A stretch of 40,722 nt of DNA from Geopsychrobacter sp. (GTDB taxonomy: Bacteria > Desulfobacterota > Desulfuromonadia > Desulfuromonadales > Geopsychrobacteraceae), in the NCBI GenBank assembly GCA_012974425.1, contig JAAXQE010000265.1:1-40722 (forward strand), written 5' to 3'. Of this stretch, positions 9,041-20,225 are shown piece after piece. The notes under the pieces were generated by a model, which was not told the origin of the DNA, did no database searches, and was given only the letters and a program-made list of their open reading frames with translations. How positions within the stretch are numbered: the stretch's first letter is position 1; each line of letters starts with the position of its first letter. Position numbers and translations under genes: made by a program.

Positions 9041-9197
9041 TTGGGGCCTCCTTGGCAGTTTTAAAACAACAGACAAGCTACGTCAAAATTGCGTGTTCAG
9101 AGTTGACTGTATACTTCATGAGTTGTGCCAAAGCGGATAAATACTTAATGAATCCTTACGCCTCTCATTGGTAATTTATTTTTCGTTTGTTATTCGA

Positions 9198-9758
9198 CTA
9201 CTTAACTCCGCCAAAAAAATCTCTCCACTTATTAATCCGTTTAAATCCGATACCTTTAACTCTTTTTAAGCCATCGACCGAGCCAAAATCGCCATTTTCC
9301 TGACGGTCGTTCTCGATGCGTAGAGCCAATGAGGTCCCGATGCCCGGAAGGTCATCCCAGTCAGACTCAGTCATTTGATTTATGTCCAATGGAATCCCCA
9401 AAGAGATCCGCAGCGCTGCGGACATAAAGCCAGTTTCAACAGACGACACAACTCCATCAACCACATGTAATTTAAAGGTTTTTCCATCATCAACGCCTGC
9501 CTCCTGAAGGTCATGGCGGAGATAGTCAGGGACGTACAGGTTCGCCAAATTAATGACGTTAATTAACTGGCCAGCGTCATTAATTTGATGAATTCCATCG
9601 AGCAATCCGGCATTATCGATTAACTGGATCTGTATTCCCCTCTGATCAAAAACGGAAAAGGCCGGCGTCTCTTCAGAATGAAAAGAGGGCCGGCCCAAAT
9701 CGTATATAGTCAAACAGAACATGAACAGTAACAGCAGCCATCCCCCCCGTGCCGCCAT
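9198..9758 (-). CDS. Membrane-anchored helix-hairpin-helix (ComEA-like C-terminus) protein
   Basis: N-terminal hydrophobic anchor (MAARGGWLLLLFMFCLTIYDL) and C-terminal HhH pair: DINQMTESDWDDLPGIGTSLALRIENDRQENGDFGSVDGLKRVKGIGFKRINKWRDFF. Confidence 0.8.
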   Translation of the reverse strand: MAARGGWLLLLFMFCLTIYDLGRPSFHSEETPAFSVFDQRGIQIQLIDNAGLLDGIHQINDAGQLINVINLANLYVPDYLRHDLQEAGVDDGKTFKLHVVDGVVSSVETGFMSAALRISLGIPLDINQMTESDWDDLPGIGTSLALRIENDRQENGDFGSVDGLKRVKGIGFKRINKWRDFFGGVK

Positions 9759-9762
9759 CCTG

Positions 9763-11334
9763 TTACTCGTCCGAATCCTTGAGGAGCTTATACTGAAAAG
9801 CATCGATCAAGGCATGATAGGATGCATCTATAATATTTTCACTGACTCCAACCGTCCCCCAGCGAGAATCTTTGTCGCCAGATTCCACCAGAACACGCGT
9901 AAAGGACTCGGTCCCCTTTCCGGCAGGTAAAACCCGCACCTTGTAATCGAGAAGGTTCATCTCGCCAATTTGCGGGTAAAAGCTTTCAAGCGCCTTGCGC
10001 AGTGCTTTATCCAACGCATTTACCGGGCCATTGCCATCGGCGGCAGTATGCTCGATCTTGCCACCGACCTTAACCTTAACCGTAGCCTCAGAGATAGGAG
10101 CGCTGTCTTCGCTACGCCTGGTGTCGATGACCCTGAAAGCCATAACATGGAAGTAGCTCTCAACCTTACCCAGAGCACGACGCATCAGCAATTCAAAGGA
10201 AGCCTCGGCTCCCTCAAACTGATACCCCTTGTTCTCCATCTGCTTGATCTCTTCGAGGATCTCCAGGGTTACGGGATCCTTGCTGTCGAGGGTCAGTCCA
10301 CACTCTTCGGCTTTAATCAGGATATTAGAGCGACCCGACAGATCAGAGACCAGCACCCGCGTCGTATTACCGACCTTCTCGGGGCGGATATGCTCATAGG
10401 TTTCGGGATGTCGCTGAATCGCCGAAACATGCACCCCGCCCTTGTGGGCGAAGGCAGAGTTACCGGTGTAAGGCTGATGCTTATTCGGCACCAGATTGGC
10501 CAGTTCATAGACATAGCGCGATAACTTACGCAGGCCAGCCATCTGCTGGTCGCTAATCGATTCCAGACCCATCTTCAGCTTGAGAGCCGGGATGATAGAG
10601 CAGAGGTTGGCATTACCACAGCGCTCGCCAAAACCGTTGATTGTGCCCTGCACCTGAACAGCTCCGAGTTCAATTGCCATCAAAGAGTTGGCAACCGCGC
10701 ATTCAGAATCGTTGTGGGCATGAATGCCCAGCGGGATAGAAACCGCGTCCTTAACGGCTTGCATAATCGCCGCGAGTTCGTGGGGCAAGGTGCCACCGTT
10801 TGTATCGCACAGAGCGATGCAATCGACCCCCGCATCGGCTGCGGCCTGCAGGGTCTTCAGGGCGTATTCGGGGTTCGCCTTATAGCCATCGAAGAAGTGC
10901 TCTGCATCATAGATCACCTCTCCAACCCGCTGCTTAAGATAGACCAGTGAATCATGAATCAGCTCCAGATTCTCTTCAAGGCTGATGCGCAGCGCCTCGC
11001 GCACATGAAAGTCCCAGGTCTTACCAAAAATGGTGACCGCATCTGGTTCGGCGGCAATCAGGGTCTGGATGTTATTGTCTTCGGCCGGTGTTACTTTTGC
11101 GCGCCGCGTCGACCCGAAAGCCGCGATCTTGGCCGTAGCAAGTTTCTCATGCCTGATCGCCTCAAAGAAGGCAATGTCTTTCGGATTTGATCCGGGCCAG
11201 CCACCCTCGATATAATCGATCCCCAGATCATCCAGACGATGGGCAATATTGACCTTATCCTGCACCAGGAAGGAGATATCTTCCGCCTGAGTACCGTCTC
11301 TTAGCGTAGTATCGTAAAGCTTGATCCGACTCAT
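9763..11334 (-). CDS. cimA: (R)-citramalate synthase
   Basis: LeuA/CimA family: [53 protein letters not shown]...; full-length TIM barrel plus C-terminal regulatory domain. Confidence 0.92.
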   Translation of the reverse strand: MSRIKLYDTTLRDGTQAEDISFLVQDKVNIAHRLDDLGIDYIEGGWPGSNPKDIAFFEAIRHEKLATAKIAAFGSTRRAKVTPAEDNNIQTLIAAEPDAVTIFGKTWDFHVREALRISLEENLELIHDSLVYLKQRVGEVIYDAEHFFDGYKANPEYALKTLQAAADAGVDCIALCDTNGGTLPHELAAIMQAVKDAVSIPLGIHAHNDSECAVANSLMAIELGAVQVQGTINGFGERCGNANLCSIIPALKLKMGLESISDQQMAGLRKLSRYVYELANLVPNKHQPYTGNSAFAHKGGVHVSAIQRHPETYEHIRPEKVGNTTRVLVSDLSGRSNILIKAEECGLTLDSKDPVTLEILEEIKQMENKGYQFEGAEASFELLMRRALGKVESYFHVMAFRVIDTRRSEDSAPISEATVKVKVGGKIEHTAADGNGPVNALDKALRKALESFYPQIGEMNLLDYKVRVLPAGKGTESFTRVLVESGDKDSRWGTVGVSENIIDASYHALIDAFQYKLLKDSDE

Positions 11335-11354
11335 TGCATAACACCCTTTCAAAA

Positions 11355-11374
11355 TTCCGGCCTCGTTGCCGGAA
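11355..11374 (-). other. Hairpin in the lysC-cimA intergenic (TTCCGGC-AACGAG-GCCGGAA followed by TTTT)
   Basis: 7-bp perfect stem read on the minus strand just upstream of the cimA start. Confidence 0.45.
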
Positions 11375-11379
11375 ATGCC

Positions 11380-12600
11380 CTACTCTTCCTTGTTGAGACC
11401 GAAGGCCTCGTGCAGGACTCGCACGGCAAGCTCAGTGTATTTCTCAGCGATGACACAGGAGATCTTGATCTCACTGGTTGAGATCATTTCGATGTTGATC
11501 CCCTCCCTGGACAGGGTCGAAAACATCTTGCTTGCGACACCGGCATGCGAACGCATGCCGACGCCTATGATCGAGACCTTGGCGATAGCTGTGTCACTAC
11601 TGGTGCCACTGGCACCAATCGCGGTGGCGACCGGCTCAACGATCTGCAGGGCTTTCTTGCAATCGGTCTTAGGCACAGTGAAGGTCATGTCGGTCTTGCC
11701 CTCACTCGAGACGTTCTGGATGATCATGTCGACGGTGATATTTGAATCTGTCAGTGGCAAGAAGATCTGCGCAGCGATCCCCGGTTGGTCCGGAACTCCC
11801 AAAACACTGATCTTGGCCTCATCCTTATTAAAGGCAATCCCTGAAACCAGTACGGTCTCCATCTCCTCATCCTCCTTCATCACCAGGGTCCCCTGGCTGT
11901 CGTCAAAACTGGAACGAACGTGAATAACCACGCCGTATTTCTTGGCAAATTCCACCGAGCGGATCTGCAGTACCTTGGCGCCGAGTGATGCCATTTCAAG
12001 CATCTCCTCATAGCTGATCTGGTCAATCTTGCGCGCCTCGGGAACCATGCGTGGGTCGGTGGTATAAACGCCGTCGACATCGGTGTAGATCTCGCAAACA
12101 TCGGCCTTGAGGGCTGCCGCTATGGCCACCGCCGAGGTGTCCGAACCACCGCGCCCCAGTGTGGTGATAGCCCCGCTCTCCTCAATACCCTGAAACCCGG
12201 CACAGATGACAATCGTCTTCTTTTCAAGGTCTGCCCGGATATTGGTATCCGGGATGCTCTTGATGCGCGCCTTGGCATGGGTACTGTCGGTTTGCATCGG
12301 GATCTGCGAGCCGAGATAACTCTTGGCCTGATACCCCATCGACTGCAGACACATCGACAATAATGCGATGGTCACCTGCTCACCGGTCGAAACCAGCACG
12401 TCATATTCACGATCACTCGGGAACTCGCACACCTCATTGGCCAACGCAACCAGACGGTTGGTCTCACCAGACATCGCCGAGACGACAACCACCACTTCGT
12501 TGCCTTCATCGAAGGTCTTTGCGACCCGCGTGGCAACGTTACGAATGCGCTCGATCGTACCGACCGATGTGCCCCCATACTTCTGAACTACCAGGGCCAT
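11380..12600 (-). CDS. lysC: Aspartate kinase
   Basis: [26 protein letters not shown]..., [37 protein letters not shown]-terminal ACT domains. Confidence 0.95.
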   Translation of the reverse strand: MALVVQKYGGTSVGTIERIRNVATRVAKTFDEGNEVVVVVSAMSGETNRLVALANEVCEFPSDREYDVLVSTGEQVTIALLSMCLQSMGYQAKSYLGSQIPMQTDSTHAKARIKSIPDTNIRADLEKKTIVICAGFQGIEESGAITTLGRGGSDTSAVAIAAALKADVCEIYTDVDGVYTTDPRMVPEARKIDQISYEEMLEMASLGAKVLQIRSVEFAKKYGVVIHVRSSFDDSQGTLVMKEDEEMETVLVSGIAFNKDEAKISVLGVPDQPGIAAQIFLPLTDSNITVDMIIQNVSSEGKTDMTFTVPKTDCKKALQIVEPVATAIGASGTSSDTAIAKVSIIGVGMRSHAGVASKMFSTLSREGINIEMISTSEIKISCVIAEKYTELAVRVLHEAFGLNKEE

Positions 12601-12773
12601 ATTTTTACTGCCTCCTTATTCGTCTTATAGGGCAAACAACCGCTCAAGGGTTAGTCGCCAAAGGGTTCTAGACTGCGATTATTTCAGTATTTTTACACAA
12701 GAGTCCTTAATAACAGGAAAACCGTCAGAGGGTCAAAGCGTTTTTCACCCACAAGCCCCGCTAACTGGGGGGG

Positions 12774-13280
12774 TTACCTGGAACTCAACCAACCCTGCAG
12801 CGAGCCGACCAGCAACTGAGGCTCAATTCCGCGGGCGCTGATCCCTATCTGGCGACTCTCGGCAGACAAGCGCTCAATGTGTAACTGCAGGTGATCAAAT
12901 TCACGGTCCGGCAGGCGTTCCGGCCACTCAACCAGAGCAATCCCTGCGCTATGGGCAAAATCATCGAAACCGATCTCAATCAATTCATCGGCGTCGGCCA
13001 AACGGTAGAGATCGAAATGATAGAGATCGATCCGCGCCGCGTAGTGATTCATCAGGGTAAAGGTCGGGCTGGTGATCGGGATATTCTCCGCGATGCCCAG
13101 GCCACGTGCCAAGGCTCGTGCGAGGACTGACTTGCCGGTACCAAGATCACCCTCTAACAGAATCGTTATGGGCCGCTGTAGCTGTTCGCCTAAGAAACGC
13201 CCGAAAGCACTTGTCTCTTCTTCACTGTGAGTCTCAAAGGTCACGACAGAATCAAACCTCGACCGCCCTGATGAGATCAA
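12774..13280 (-). CDS. tsaE: tRNA t6A biosynthesis ATPase TsaE
   Basis: Walker A GDLGTGKSVLARALARGLG; FTLMNHYAARIDLYHFDLYRLADADELIEIGFDDF...ALVEWPERL. The start may lie downstream (near 13244). Confidence 0.88.
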   Translation of the reverse strand: MISSGRSRFDSVVTFETHSEEETSAFGRFLGEQLQRPITILLEGDLGTGKSVLARALARGLGIAENIPITSPTFTLMNHYAARIDLYHFDLYRLADADELIEIGFDDFAHSAGIALVEWPERLPDREFDHLQLHIERLSAESRQIGISARGIEPQLLVGSLQGWLSSR

Positions 13281-13701
13281 GGCGTGCCACGACTCCGATC
13301 AGCTCATCATTTTCAACAACCGGAACCAGGTGGGCCTTATGTTTACTCATCAGGCCGGCAATCTCACGCACGGTTGCCGAAGGAGAGCAGGTCACGGGTT
13401 TGGGGTCAAAGAGTTCCCCTACCGTCTGTGCAGTCACCCGATCGACCTCTTTTTGAAAGCGCTTCTCACTGTCGAGGTAAAAAACCCCGTCAAACAGAGC
13501 CATGACTGTCGGGATATGCAGCGGTTTCTGCTGCTCGACCAGATCTGTCTCGCTGATAATCCCGGCCAACTTCCCAGCATCATCCAACACCGGCATATTG
13601 CTGAACCTTGATGAAACAAACTTGGCGGCCAGATCTTTGAGGCTAGTCCCAAGGGTCACGGTGACCAGATCGGTGGACATGATATCTTTGGCTGTCAGCA
13701 T
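13252..13701 (-). CDS. CBS domain pair protein
   Basis: MLTAKDIMSTDLVTVTLGTSLKDLA...PVLDDAGKLAGIISETDLV...; two CBS repeats. Confidence 0.88.
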   Translation of the reverse strand: MLTAKDIMSTDLVTVTLGTSLKDLAAKFVSSRFSNMPVLDDAGKLAGIISETDLVEQQKPLHIPTVMALFDGVFYLDSEKRFQKEVDRVTAQTVGELFDPKPVTCSPSATVREIAGLMSKHKAHLVPVVENDELIGVVARLDLIRAVEV

Positions 13702-15254
13702 ACGCAGACTCCTTCCAGTTGATGGCGAACGACAGGGATGGTTTTCACTAGGTCACCGGCGAGGATTCCGGCACAGCCGCTATCTTCGGCCAATAAATCA
13801 GCAGCGGCGCCATGCAACCAGGCGCCGAGACTTGCGGCATCGAAGGGGGAGAGCCCTTGCGCGAGAAGCCCACCAATCAAGCCACTCAGGACATCGCCAC
13901 TCCCAGCGGTGGCCAGCCCAGAATTGCCACTGCTATTGATGCGCACGCGCCCGGCGGGATCGGCGATCAGGGTAGAGGCCCCCTTCAGCAGCAGCACAAC
14001 CGCATGCTCTATCGCGAACTGGCGCGCCAAGCGGAAGCGATCCGCTTCAATCTCTGCGATGCTCAAGCCGGTCAGACGTGAGAACTCGCCCGGATGCGGG
14101 GTTAAAATCGGCTGACTATCCTCGTTACGCGGCAGAAGGTCGAGCGCCCCAACCAGGGCATTCAGCCCATCGGCATCGATAACCAGTGAAGAGCGACAAC
14201 CTGCCACCAGCTGGCGCAGCGCACTCACGGTTTGTGGATTCTGTCCCAGACCGGGTCCCAGCACCAGTGCCTGATACGCTGCAGAGAAGGTCTCAATCTC
14301 TGCGCAGTTATCGATGAGCAGATGATCCTGCTGCCCGGCAATGGGCCGGGTCATGACCTCTGTCAGCTTGACCTCAAGGATGGCGTGTAGTTCGGCCGGG
14401 CAGAAGAGCGTCACCAGTCCGGTCCCAGAGCGCAGGCCCGCTTCGCAACAGAGCACGGCGGCGCCGGTCATCCCGGTCGACCCGGCCACCACACCAAGGT
14501 GGCCAAAGGTTCCCTTATGCCCGGTCAGCGGTCGCCGCGGCAACAGACCGGCGGCAACAGACTCGTCGATCAAGATGCAAGACTGATCAGCCGGTGGCCG
14601 CTGCGCACGCGGGATGCCGATTTCGAGCACCCGCAGTTCACCGACATAATCAGCGGCAGGACGACTACAGTGTCCAATTTTTGCGCTATCAAAACACAGG
14701 GTTAGATCGGCCTCTACGGCGACTCCCAGCACCCGACCGTCTGAGCCGCTGGCACCGGAGGGGATATCGACCGCGACCACCTGAGCCGAACTCTGGTTGA
14801 CCAGATCTATCGCCTGCCGATAAAGCCCGACAACCTCGCTCGACAGGCCGGTTCCCAACAGAGCATCGACTATCAGATGCGGTGCTGCGGCGCTGAAGAG
14901 CTCCGGCAAAGAGACTTGATTGTCGACAAACTGGACTTTGCCACCCAGCCGCTGCAGGATCTGCAACATCAGCGCGGCATCACCTGTAATATGGCCCTCC
15001 TCGGCCAGCACCAGGGTCTCGACCTGCCAACCACGATCGGCCAGGATTCGCGCAATCACATAGCCGTCACCACCATTGTTGCCACGACCGGCCAACACCA
15101 GGATCGGACCCGGGAAGAGTTCGTGGGCATCGCACAAAATCTCTTCGGCAGCCGCGCGTCCGGCATTCTCCATCAACACCGGGCCAGGGATGCCCAGAGT
15201 CGCTATCGCATTCCGATCAATCGCCTGCATCTGTTCGGCAGTGATCAGCTCCAT
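13695..15254 (-). CDS. nnr: Bifunctional NAD(P)HX epimerase / ADP-dependent NAD(P)HX dehydratase
   Basis: YjeF-N (LITAEQMQAIDRNAIATLGIPGPVLMENAGRAA..., AGRGNNGGDGYVIARIL) fused to YjeF-C (GHKGTFGHLGVVAGS, LTPHPGEFSRL, ATAGSGDVLSGLIGGLLAQG). Confidence 0.93.
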   Translation of the reverse strand: MELITAEQMQAIDRNAIATLGIPGPVLMENAGRAAAEEILCDAHELFPGPILVLAGRGNNGGDGYVIARILADRGWQVETLVLAEEGHITGDAALMLQILQRLGGKVQFVDNQVSLPELFSAAAPHLIVDALLGTGLSSEVVGLYRQAIDLVNQSSAQVVAVDIPSGASGSDGRVLGVAVEADLTLCFDSAKIGHCSRPAADYVGELRVLEIGIPRAQRPPADQSCILIDESVAAGLLPRRPLTGHKGTFGHLGVVAGSTGMTGAAVLCCEAGLRSGTGLVTLFCPAELHAILEVKLTEVMTRPIAGQQDHLLIDNCAEIETFSAAYQALVLGPGLGQNPQTVSALRQLVAGCRSSLVIDADGLNALVGALDLLPRNEDSQPILTPHPGEFSRLTGLSIAEIEADRFRLARQFAIEHAVVLLLKGASTLIADPAGRVRINSSGNSGLATAGSGDVLSGLIGGLLAQGLSPFDAASLGAWLHGAAADLLAEDSGCAGILAGDLVKTIPVVRHQLEGVCVC

Positions 15255-15314
15255 CGATACTCCTCATTTATAAAGGATGAGTGCTCGCGCGATAAAAAAG
15301 ACCTAAGGCCACCA

Positions 15315-15695
15315 TCAGTCTTCAAGTATAACCGATGCAACACCGTAGTCCCCGTCATGACTGTAGGAAAGGTGGGAGCGCATCGCGCCTTTTTCAGCCA
15401 TCATTTCAAGCGCGCGACCCGACAGTTCAAGGGACGGACGCCCCAGGTCATCACGCACAACTTCGATCTGCTGCCAACTCAGTCCAAAACGCAACCCGGT
15501 GCCAAGCGCCTTGACAAAAGCCTCCTTGGCGGCAAAACGTACCGCAAAATGCGCGGCGGGATCCTTATGAGACTGGGCATATTCGCGTTCTGCCTGGGTA
15601 AACAGCCGTTCCAGCACTGCGGTTTTACCCTCATCGACAAAACGTCTAAAACGCGGGATTCGCGCCAGGTCGACACCATGGCCTACAATCGCCAT
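15315..15695 (-). CDS. acpS: Holo-[acyl-carrier-protein] synthase
   Basis: [18 protein letters not shown]...FAVRFAAKEAFVKALGTG...HLSYSHDGDYGVASVILE. Confidence 0.93.
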   Translation of the reverse strand: MAIVGHGVDLARIPRFRRFVDEGKTAVLERLFTQAEREYAQSHKDPAAHFAVRFAAKEAFVKALGTGLRFGLSWQQIEVVRDDLGRPSLELSGRALEMMAEKGAMRSHLSYSHDGDYGVASVILED

Positions 15696-16414
15696 CAGCT
15701 CTCCTTGAGCAGTTCCAGCATTTCACGCACCGCACGTTCCATCCCGACCAGAGAAGCCCGACCGACTATGCTGTGCCCGATATTAAATTCCTCGATACCA
15801 GGTAAGGCCGCGACCGGTCCGATATTCCGGTAATTCAGGCCATGTCCGGCATTGACCCCGATGCCGAATTTACGCGCAGCACTGATCGCAATCTCGATGC
15901 GGCGCAACTGGTGCAGCCGATCCTTTTCGTGGCGCATTTCGCAGTAGGTACCGGTGTGGATCTCGATATAATCGGCCCCGACGCGATGACTGGCCTTGAT
16001 CTGTTCCAGATCGGGTTCAATGAAGAGGCTGACAAGGATCCCGGCCTGCTGCATCAGAGCGATTTTCTGTTTCAGCGTCTGGCGCAGCATCGACACATCA
16101 AGCCCGCCCTCGGTGGTCAGCTCATGCCGCCCTTCCGGGACAAGAGTGACCGTGTCTGGCAGTATTTTCAGGGCGAAGGCGACCATCTCGTCGGTCAAAG
16201 CCATCTCGAGATTCAGCCGGGTCTTGATCGTACGGCGGAGAATTTCGACATCCCGATCCTGAATGTGACGCCGGTCTTCGCGGAGATGGACCGTGATGCC
16301 ATGGGCACCGGCCAGTTCGGCCAATAAGGCCGCCGCTACCGGATCCGGCTCATCGATACCCCGCGCTTCGCGCAGGGTTGCAATGTGATCAACGTTAACT
16401 CCCAATTTTGCCAA
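15695..16414 (-). CDS. pdxJ: Pyridoxine 5'-phosphate synthase
   Basis: [19 protein letters not shown]...[18 protein letters not shown]...[34 protein letters not shown]. Confidence 0.95.
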   Translation of the reverse strand: MAKLGVNVDHIATLREARGIDEPDPVAAALLAELAGAHGITVHLREDRRHIQDRDVEILRRTIKTRLNLEMALTDEMVAFALKILPDTVTLVPEGRHELTTEGGLDVSMLRQTLKQKIALMQQAGILVSLFIEPDLEQIKASHRVGADYIEIHTGTYCEMRHEKDRLHQLRRIEIAISAARKFGIGVNAGHGLNYRNIGPVAALPGIEEFNIGHSIVGRASLVGMERAVREMLELLKES

Positions 16415-16443
16415 GGGATCGTACTCCTTTAATCTTAGGTAAT

Positions 16444-17802
16444 TTATGCAGCGCCGATCGACTTCTCGACAGCCGCCGCAATTTCTGCTGCCAAATTTTC
16501 GATCTGGGCCTGATCGGGCCCTTCGAGCATAATCCGCAACAGGGGTTCAGTCCCGGAGTAGCGAATCAGAACACGGCCCTGCTCACCAAGTTTCTCTTCG
16601 GCATCAGCAATCACCTTGCAGACTTCAGGGATTTCGCCAAGATCGGTGCGCTGCTTAACGCGCACATTCAGCAGCACCTGCGGCAGAGTTTCCATCACCT
16701 GCGCCAATTCCGACAAGCGCTGGCCGGTGCGTTGCACCACCTCAAGCACACGCAGAGCAGAAAGGACACCGTCCCCGGTGGTGTTATGATCGAGGAAGAT
16801 CATATGTCCCGACTGTTCGCCGCCGAGGTTATAGCCGCCGCGGCGCATCTCCTCGACCACATAACGATCGCCAACGGCAGTGCGCAACATGGTTCCGCCG
16901 GCTTTCTTCATGGCGATCTCGAGGCCCATGTTACTCATGACCGTCGCGACCAGGGTCTGCTTGTTAAGGGTTCCGGCCGCCAGCATACGTGTCGCACAAA
17001 TCGCCATGATACTATCACCATCCACCAGATCGCCATGCTCATCGACGAAGATCACGCGATCGGCGTCACCATCTAGGGCAATACCCAGATCTGCGCCATG
17101 TTCACGCACGGCTGCGGCCATGACTTCCGGATAGAGCGAACCACATCCGGCGTTGATATTCTTGCCATTCGGGCTGACCCCCAGGGTAATCACCTCGGCG
17201 CCTAACTCTTCAAGGACTGCCGGGGCAACCTTGTAGGCCGCACCATGAGCGCAGTCCAGAACGATCTTCAGCCCTTGCAGATCCAGTTCTCGCGGGAAGC
17301 TGTTTTTAAGAAAGACAATATAGCGGCCAACGGCATCATCGATCCGGTAAGCCTTACCGACCTCATCGGCGATCGGGCGCAAGGTGTCGATCTCGCCGCT
17401 GGTGATCAACTCTTCAAGTCGCATTTCAAGCTCATCGGGCAGCTTAAAGCCATCACGGTTAAAAAATTTGATGCCGTTGTCCTGGTAAGGGTTATGCGAG
17501 GCGGAGATTACCACCCCGGCATCCGCCCGCATCGACGCGGTAATAAACGAGATCCCCGGAGTAGGCAATGGCCCGACCAGCAAAACGTCGACCCCCATCG
17601 AACAGATCCCGGAAACCAAAGCCGCCTCGAGCATATAACCCGACAGTCTGGTGTCTTTGCCGATCACCAAGCGATGCCGCCGATCGCCTTTTTTAAAAAC
17701 ATGGGCGGCCGCACGACCCAGGCGCATGGCAACCTCGGTGGTCATCGGGTGAACATTGGCCACACCGCGTACGCCATCAGTCCCAAAAATACTTTTCTTC
17801 AT
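16444..17802 (-). CDS. glmM: Phosphoglucosamine mutase
   Basis: [11 protein letters not shown], catalytic serine loop [46 protein letters not shown]. Confidence 0.95.
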   Translation of the reverse strand: MKKSIFGTDGVRGVANVHPMTTEVAMRLGRAAAHVFKKGDRRHRLVIGKDTRLSGYMLEAALVSGICSMGVDVLLVGPLPTPGISFITASMRADAGVVISASHNPYQDNGIKFFNRDGFKLPDELEMRLEELITSGEIDTLRPIADEVGKAYRIDDAVGRYIVFLKNSFPRELDLQGLKIVLDCAHGAAYKVAPAVLEELGAEVITLGVSPNGKNINAGCGSLYPEVMAAAVREHGADLGIALDGDADRVIFVDEHGDLVDGDSIMAICATRMLAAGTLNKQTLVATVMSNMGLEIAMKKAGGTMLRTAVGDRYVVEEMRRGGYNLGGEQSGHMIFLDHNTTGDGVLSALRVLEVVQRTGQRLSELAQVMETLPQVLLNVRVKQRTDLGEIPEVCKVIADAEEKLGEQGRVLIRYSGTEPLLRIMLEGPDQAQIENLAAEIAAAVEKSIGAA

Positions 17803-17805
17803 CTA

Positions 17806-18507
17806 CTATTCTGCCCCTTTAGGCTCATTTGCAGGCTCTACCATACTGGCATCCTCGACCGGTTCGATGGCTTCAATAGAAACCATGATTTCCGAGGTTT
17901 TTTCATCCATAAAATTGGTATAGGTCCGCTCATAAGTCAGCGGTACGATTTCTGAAAAGTTCTCCGTGACCCCCTTGAGATCGATCGGTTCGGTCATCAC
18001 TTCCGATATCGACTTAATTTCACTTTCAGCGCCGGAGATGCTGACCTTATCGGGGAGTGACCTGAGGCCTGTCACCCGATAGCCGGGATCTGGGTCACCG
18101 GCCAGAACGATTTTGATCGGCACCCTCTTCTCCCTACGACGATCGAGACGAATATCGACGAAAGAGGGGGACACGCGAGTAACCCGCATCCCACTCGGCA
18201 GGTTCAGGCGTTCTTCAAGGCGCTTAAAGGATGTCAGGCCCGGTTTGAGGTCGGAAAGATCCACGGTAATACTGATATCGCCGGGACTGACCTTCATCAA
18301 GAGAGTCCGTGGCCCGCTGATACGCACATCGATCAGGCTCGGCACCTGACTGGCTACGATCAGTTCCTTGGGAATATTCTGTAATTCAAGCGGGACGGTA
18401 TAGCCGACCTCGAGGTGCCTCTCCCCCATGATAAACATCCAGAGGATCAGCGCAAAGACAAGCGAAAGAAGCTTGAGCGTCCAGTTCTTGGTCACCAGTT
18501 CGATCAT
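17806..18507 (-). CDS. cdaR: YbbR-like domain protein (CdaR-like)
   Basis: N-terminal TM (LLSLVFALILWMFIMGERH), YbbR repeats (VPLELQNIPKELIVASQVPSLIDVRISGPRTLL); located between cdaA and glmM. Confidence 0.83.
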   Translation of the reverse strand: MIELVTKNWTLKLLSLVFALILWMFIMGERHLEVGYTVPLELQNIPKELIVASQVPSLIDVRISGPRTLLMKVSPGDISITVDLSDLKPGLTSFKRLEERLNLPSGMRVTRVSPSFVDIRLDRRREKRVPIKIVLAGDPDPGYRVTGLRSLPDKVSISGAESEIKSISEVMTEPIDLKGVTENFSEIVPLTYERTYTNFMDEKTSEIMVSIEAIEPVEDASMVEPANEPKGAE

Positions 18508-18510
18508 TGG

Positions 18511-19296
18511 CTAGCCCTTCCCCTTCTTCTTGGTACTCTTACGCCGCGGCTCGAGCAAACGACCGAGTACCTTACGCAGATCAGACGCATCCAGATCGCG
18601 CGTAATGCCGCCATTGACCACAACCGAAATCTTGCCGGTCTCTTCTGAGACCACGATCGCCACCGCATCGAGCAGTTCCGTCAAGCCGATCGCGGCGCGA
18701 TGGCGCGTCCCCAGATACTTGCTGATATCCAAATTCTGACTCAGCGGCAGGAAACAGCCCGCTTGGGTCAAGCGACCCTGCTGGACCACCAGAGCCCCAT
18801 CATGAATGGGGGATGCCGGGACAAAGATCGCCTGGATCATCTCGCTGGTAACCCGGGCATCGATCGCGGTGCCGGTCTCCAGCACATCCTTGAGCCCCGT
18901 CTCACGTTCGATCACAATCAGTGCCCCGATCCGCTTTTTTCCCAGGACGAGGCAGGCCTGCACCAGTTCGTCAAGTACAACGGTCTCTTCGAGATAGGTC
19001 AGTCCGGCGAAGAAGGGATTCCGCCCGACATGCATCAGCGCACGGCGGATGTCGTTCTGGAAGATAACCACGATCACCAGGATAATCGAAGAGAGGAAAT
19101 TACTGAGGAACCAATTCAGGGTATGGAGGTCTCCAACCCGCGAAGCAACATAAACCAGCAGGATGACCGCCAGCCCAAGCAGCATCTGCACCGCACGGGT
19201 GCCTTTAATCAACAGGATAATGCGATAGATGATAAAGGCGACAATGCCGATATCAAGCAGATCGAGAATGCCGATGTTGGAGAGTATGTCAGGCAT
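18511..19296 (-). CDS. cdaA: Diadenylate cyclase (DAC domain, CdaA type)
   Basis: TM N-terminus and DAC motifs SPIHDGALVV and LGTRHRAAIGLTELLDAVAIVVSEETGKIS. Confidence 0.93.
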   Translation of the reverse strand: MPDILSNIGILDLLDIGIVAFIIYRIILLIKGTRAVQMLLGLAVILLVYVASRVGDLHTLNWFLSNFLSSIILVIVVIFQNDIRRALMHVGRNPFFAGLTYLEETVVLDELVQACLVLGKKRIGALIVIERETGLKDVLETGTAIDARVTSEMIQAIFVPASPIHDGALVVQQGRLTQAGCFLPLSQNLDISKYLGTRHRAAIGLTELLDAVAIVVSEETGKISVVVNGGITRDLDASDLRKVLGRLLEPRRKSTKKKGKG

Positions 19297-19352
19297 TGCA
19301 AATCCCAGATCGAAAAAACCGCTACCGCCGAGAGCATCATCATTGATACGCT

Positions 19353-20222
19353 TCAGTCTTGGATAGCGGGAAGTTCCCCCGCGCGCACCGCCCAGGCAAC
19401 AAGAGCCGCCTCATAGGCCGCACGCACATCATGAACGCGAAAAATCTGAGCCCCGCGCTCGACACCCAGCGCGATGCTGGCCAGGGTCCCAGCCAAGCGC
19501 TCCGCCGGTATTCCCTGCTGCAGGATACGCCCGATGAAGTTTTTGCGCGAAGTCCCGAGTAAAACCGGGTAACCAGTGGCAACCAGACGCTCAAGATTCT
19601 TCAGTAACTGGAGATTCCCACGCACATCCTTGCCAAAGCCGATGCCGGGATCGATGGCAATCGCTTGGCGCTCTACTCCTGCCTTGCGCGCGGTTTCGGC
19701 CGCATGCAGTAAAAAATCGAGCACCTCAGCCATCAGGTCAGAATAGCAGGTGTTCTGCTGCATGACCTCAGGCCGGCCACGGCTGTGCATCAAAAAAAGT
19801 CCAGCCCCTGAGTCTGCAGCAGTCTGGGCCATCTGCGCATCGAACTGCAGCCCACTGACATCGTTTATGAAGTTTGCCCCACAAGCAACGGCGGCGGCGG
19901 CGACGGCGGCCTTTGTCGTATCGATCGACAGCGGGATTTCGGTTTCGCAGCGCAGCGCTTCTATAACCGGCACTACGCGATCAAGTTCCTGCTGGGTAGA
20001 GACGCCGGGAGCACCGGGTCTGGTGCTCTCCCCACCGATATCGAGCAGGGCCGCGCCCTCAGCGATCATGAGCCGGGCCTGGGTTAAGGCCTGCGCGACA
20101 GTACAAAAACAGCCGCCATCCGAGAAGGAATCAGGGGTCAGATTGAGGATCCCCATGATCTGCGGCAAGCGCAGATCAAGCCGACAATCTTTCCCAAGAA
20201 GGTGCGTCGCTTGAAAACACAC
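19353..20222 (-). CDS. folP: Dihydropteroate synthase
   Basis: IMGILNLTPDSFSDGG, LLDIGGESTRPGAPGVS, IPLSIDTTKAAVAAAAVACGANFINDVSG. Confidence 0.95.
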   Translation of the reverse strand: MCFQATHLLGKDCRLDLRLPQIMGILNLTPDSFSDGGCFCTVAQALTQARLMIAEGAALLDIGGESTRPGAPGVSTQQELDRVVPVIEALRCETEIPLSIDTTKAAVAAAAVACGANFINDVSGLQFDAQMAQTAADSGAGLFLMHSRGRPEVMQQNTCYSDLMAEVLDFLLHAAETARKAGVERQAIAIDPGIGFGKDVRGNLQLLKNLERLVATGYPVLLGTSRKNFIGRILQQGIPAERLAGTLASIALGVERGAQIFRVHDVRAAYEAALVAWAVRAGELPAIQD

Positions 20223-20225
20223 GAC

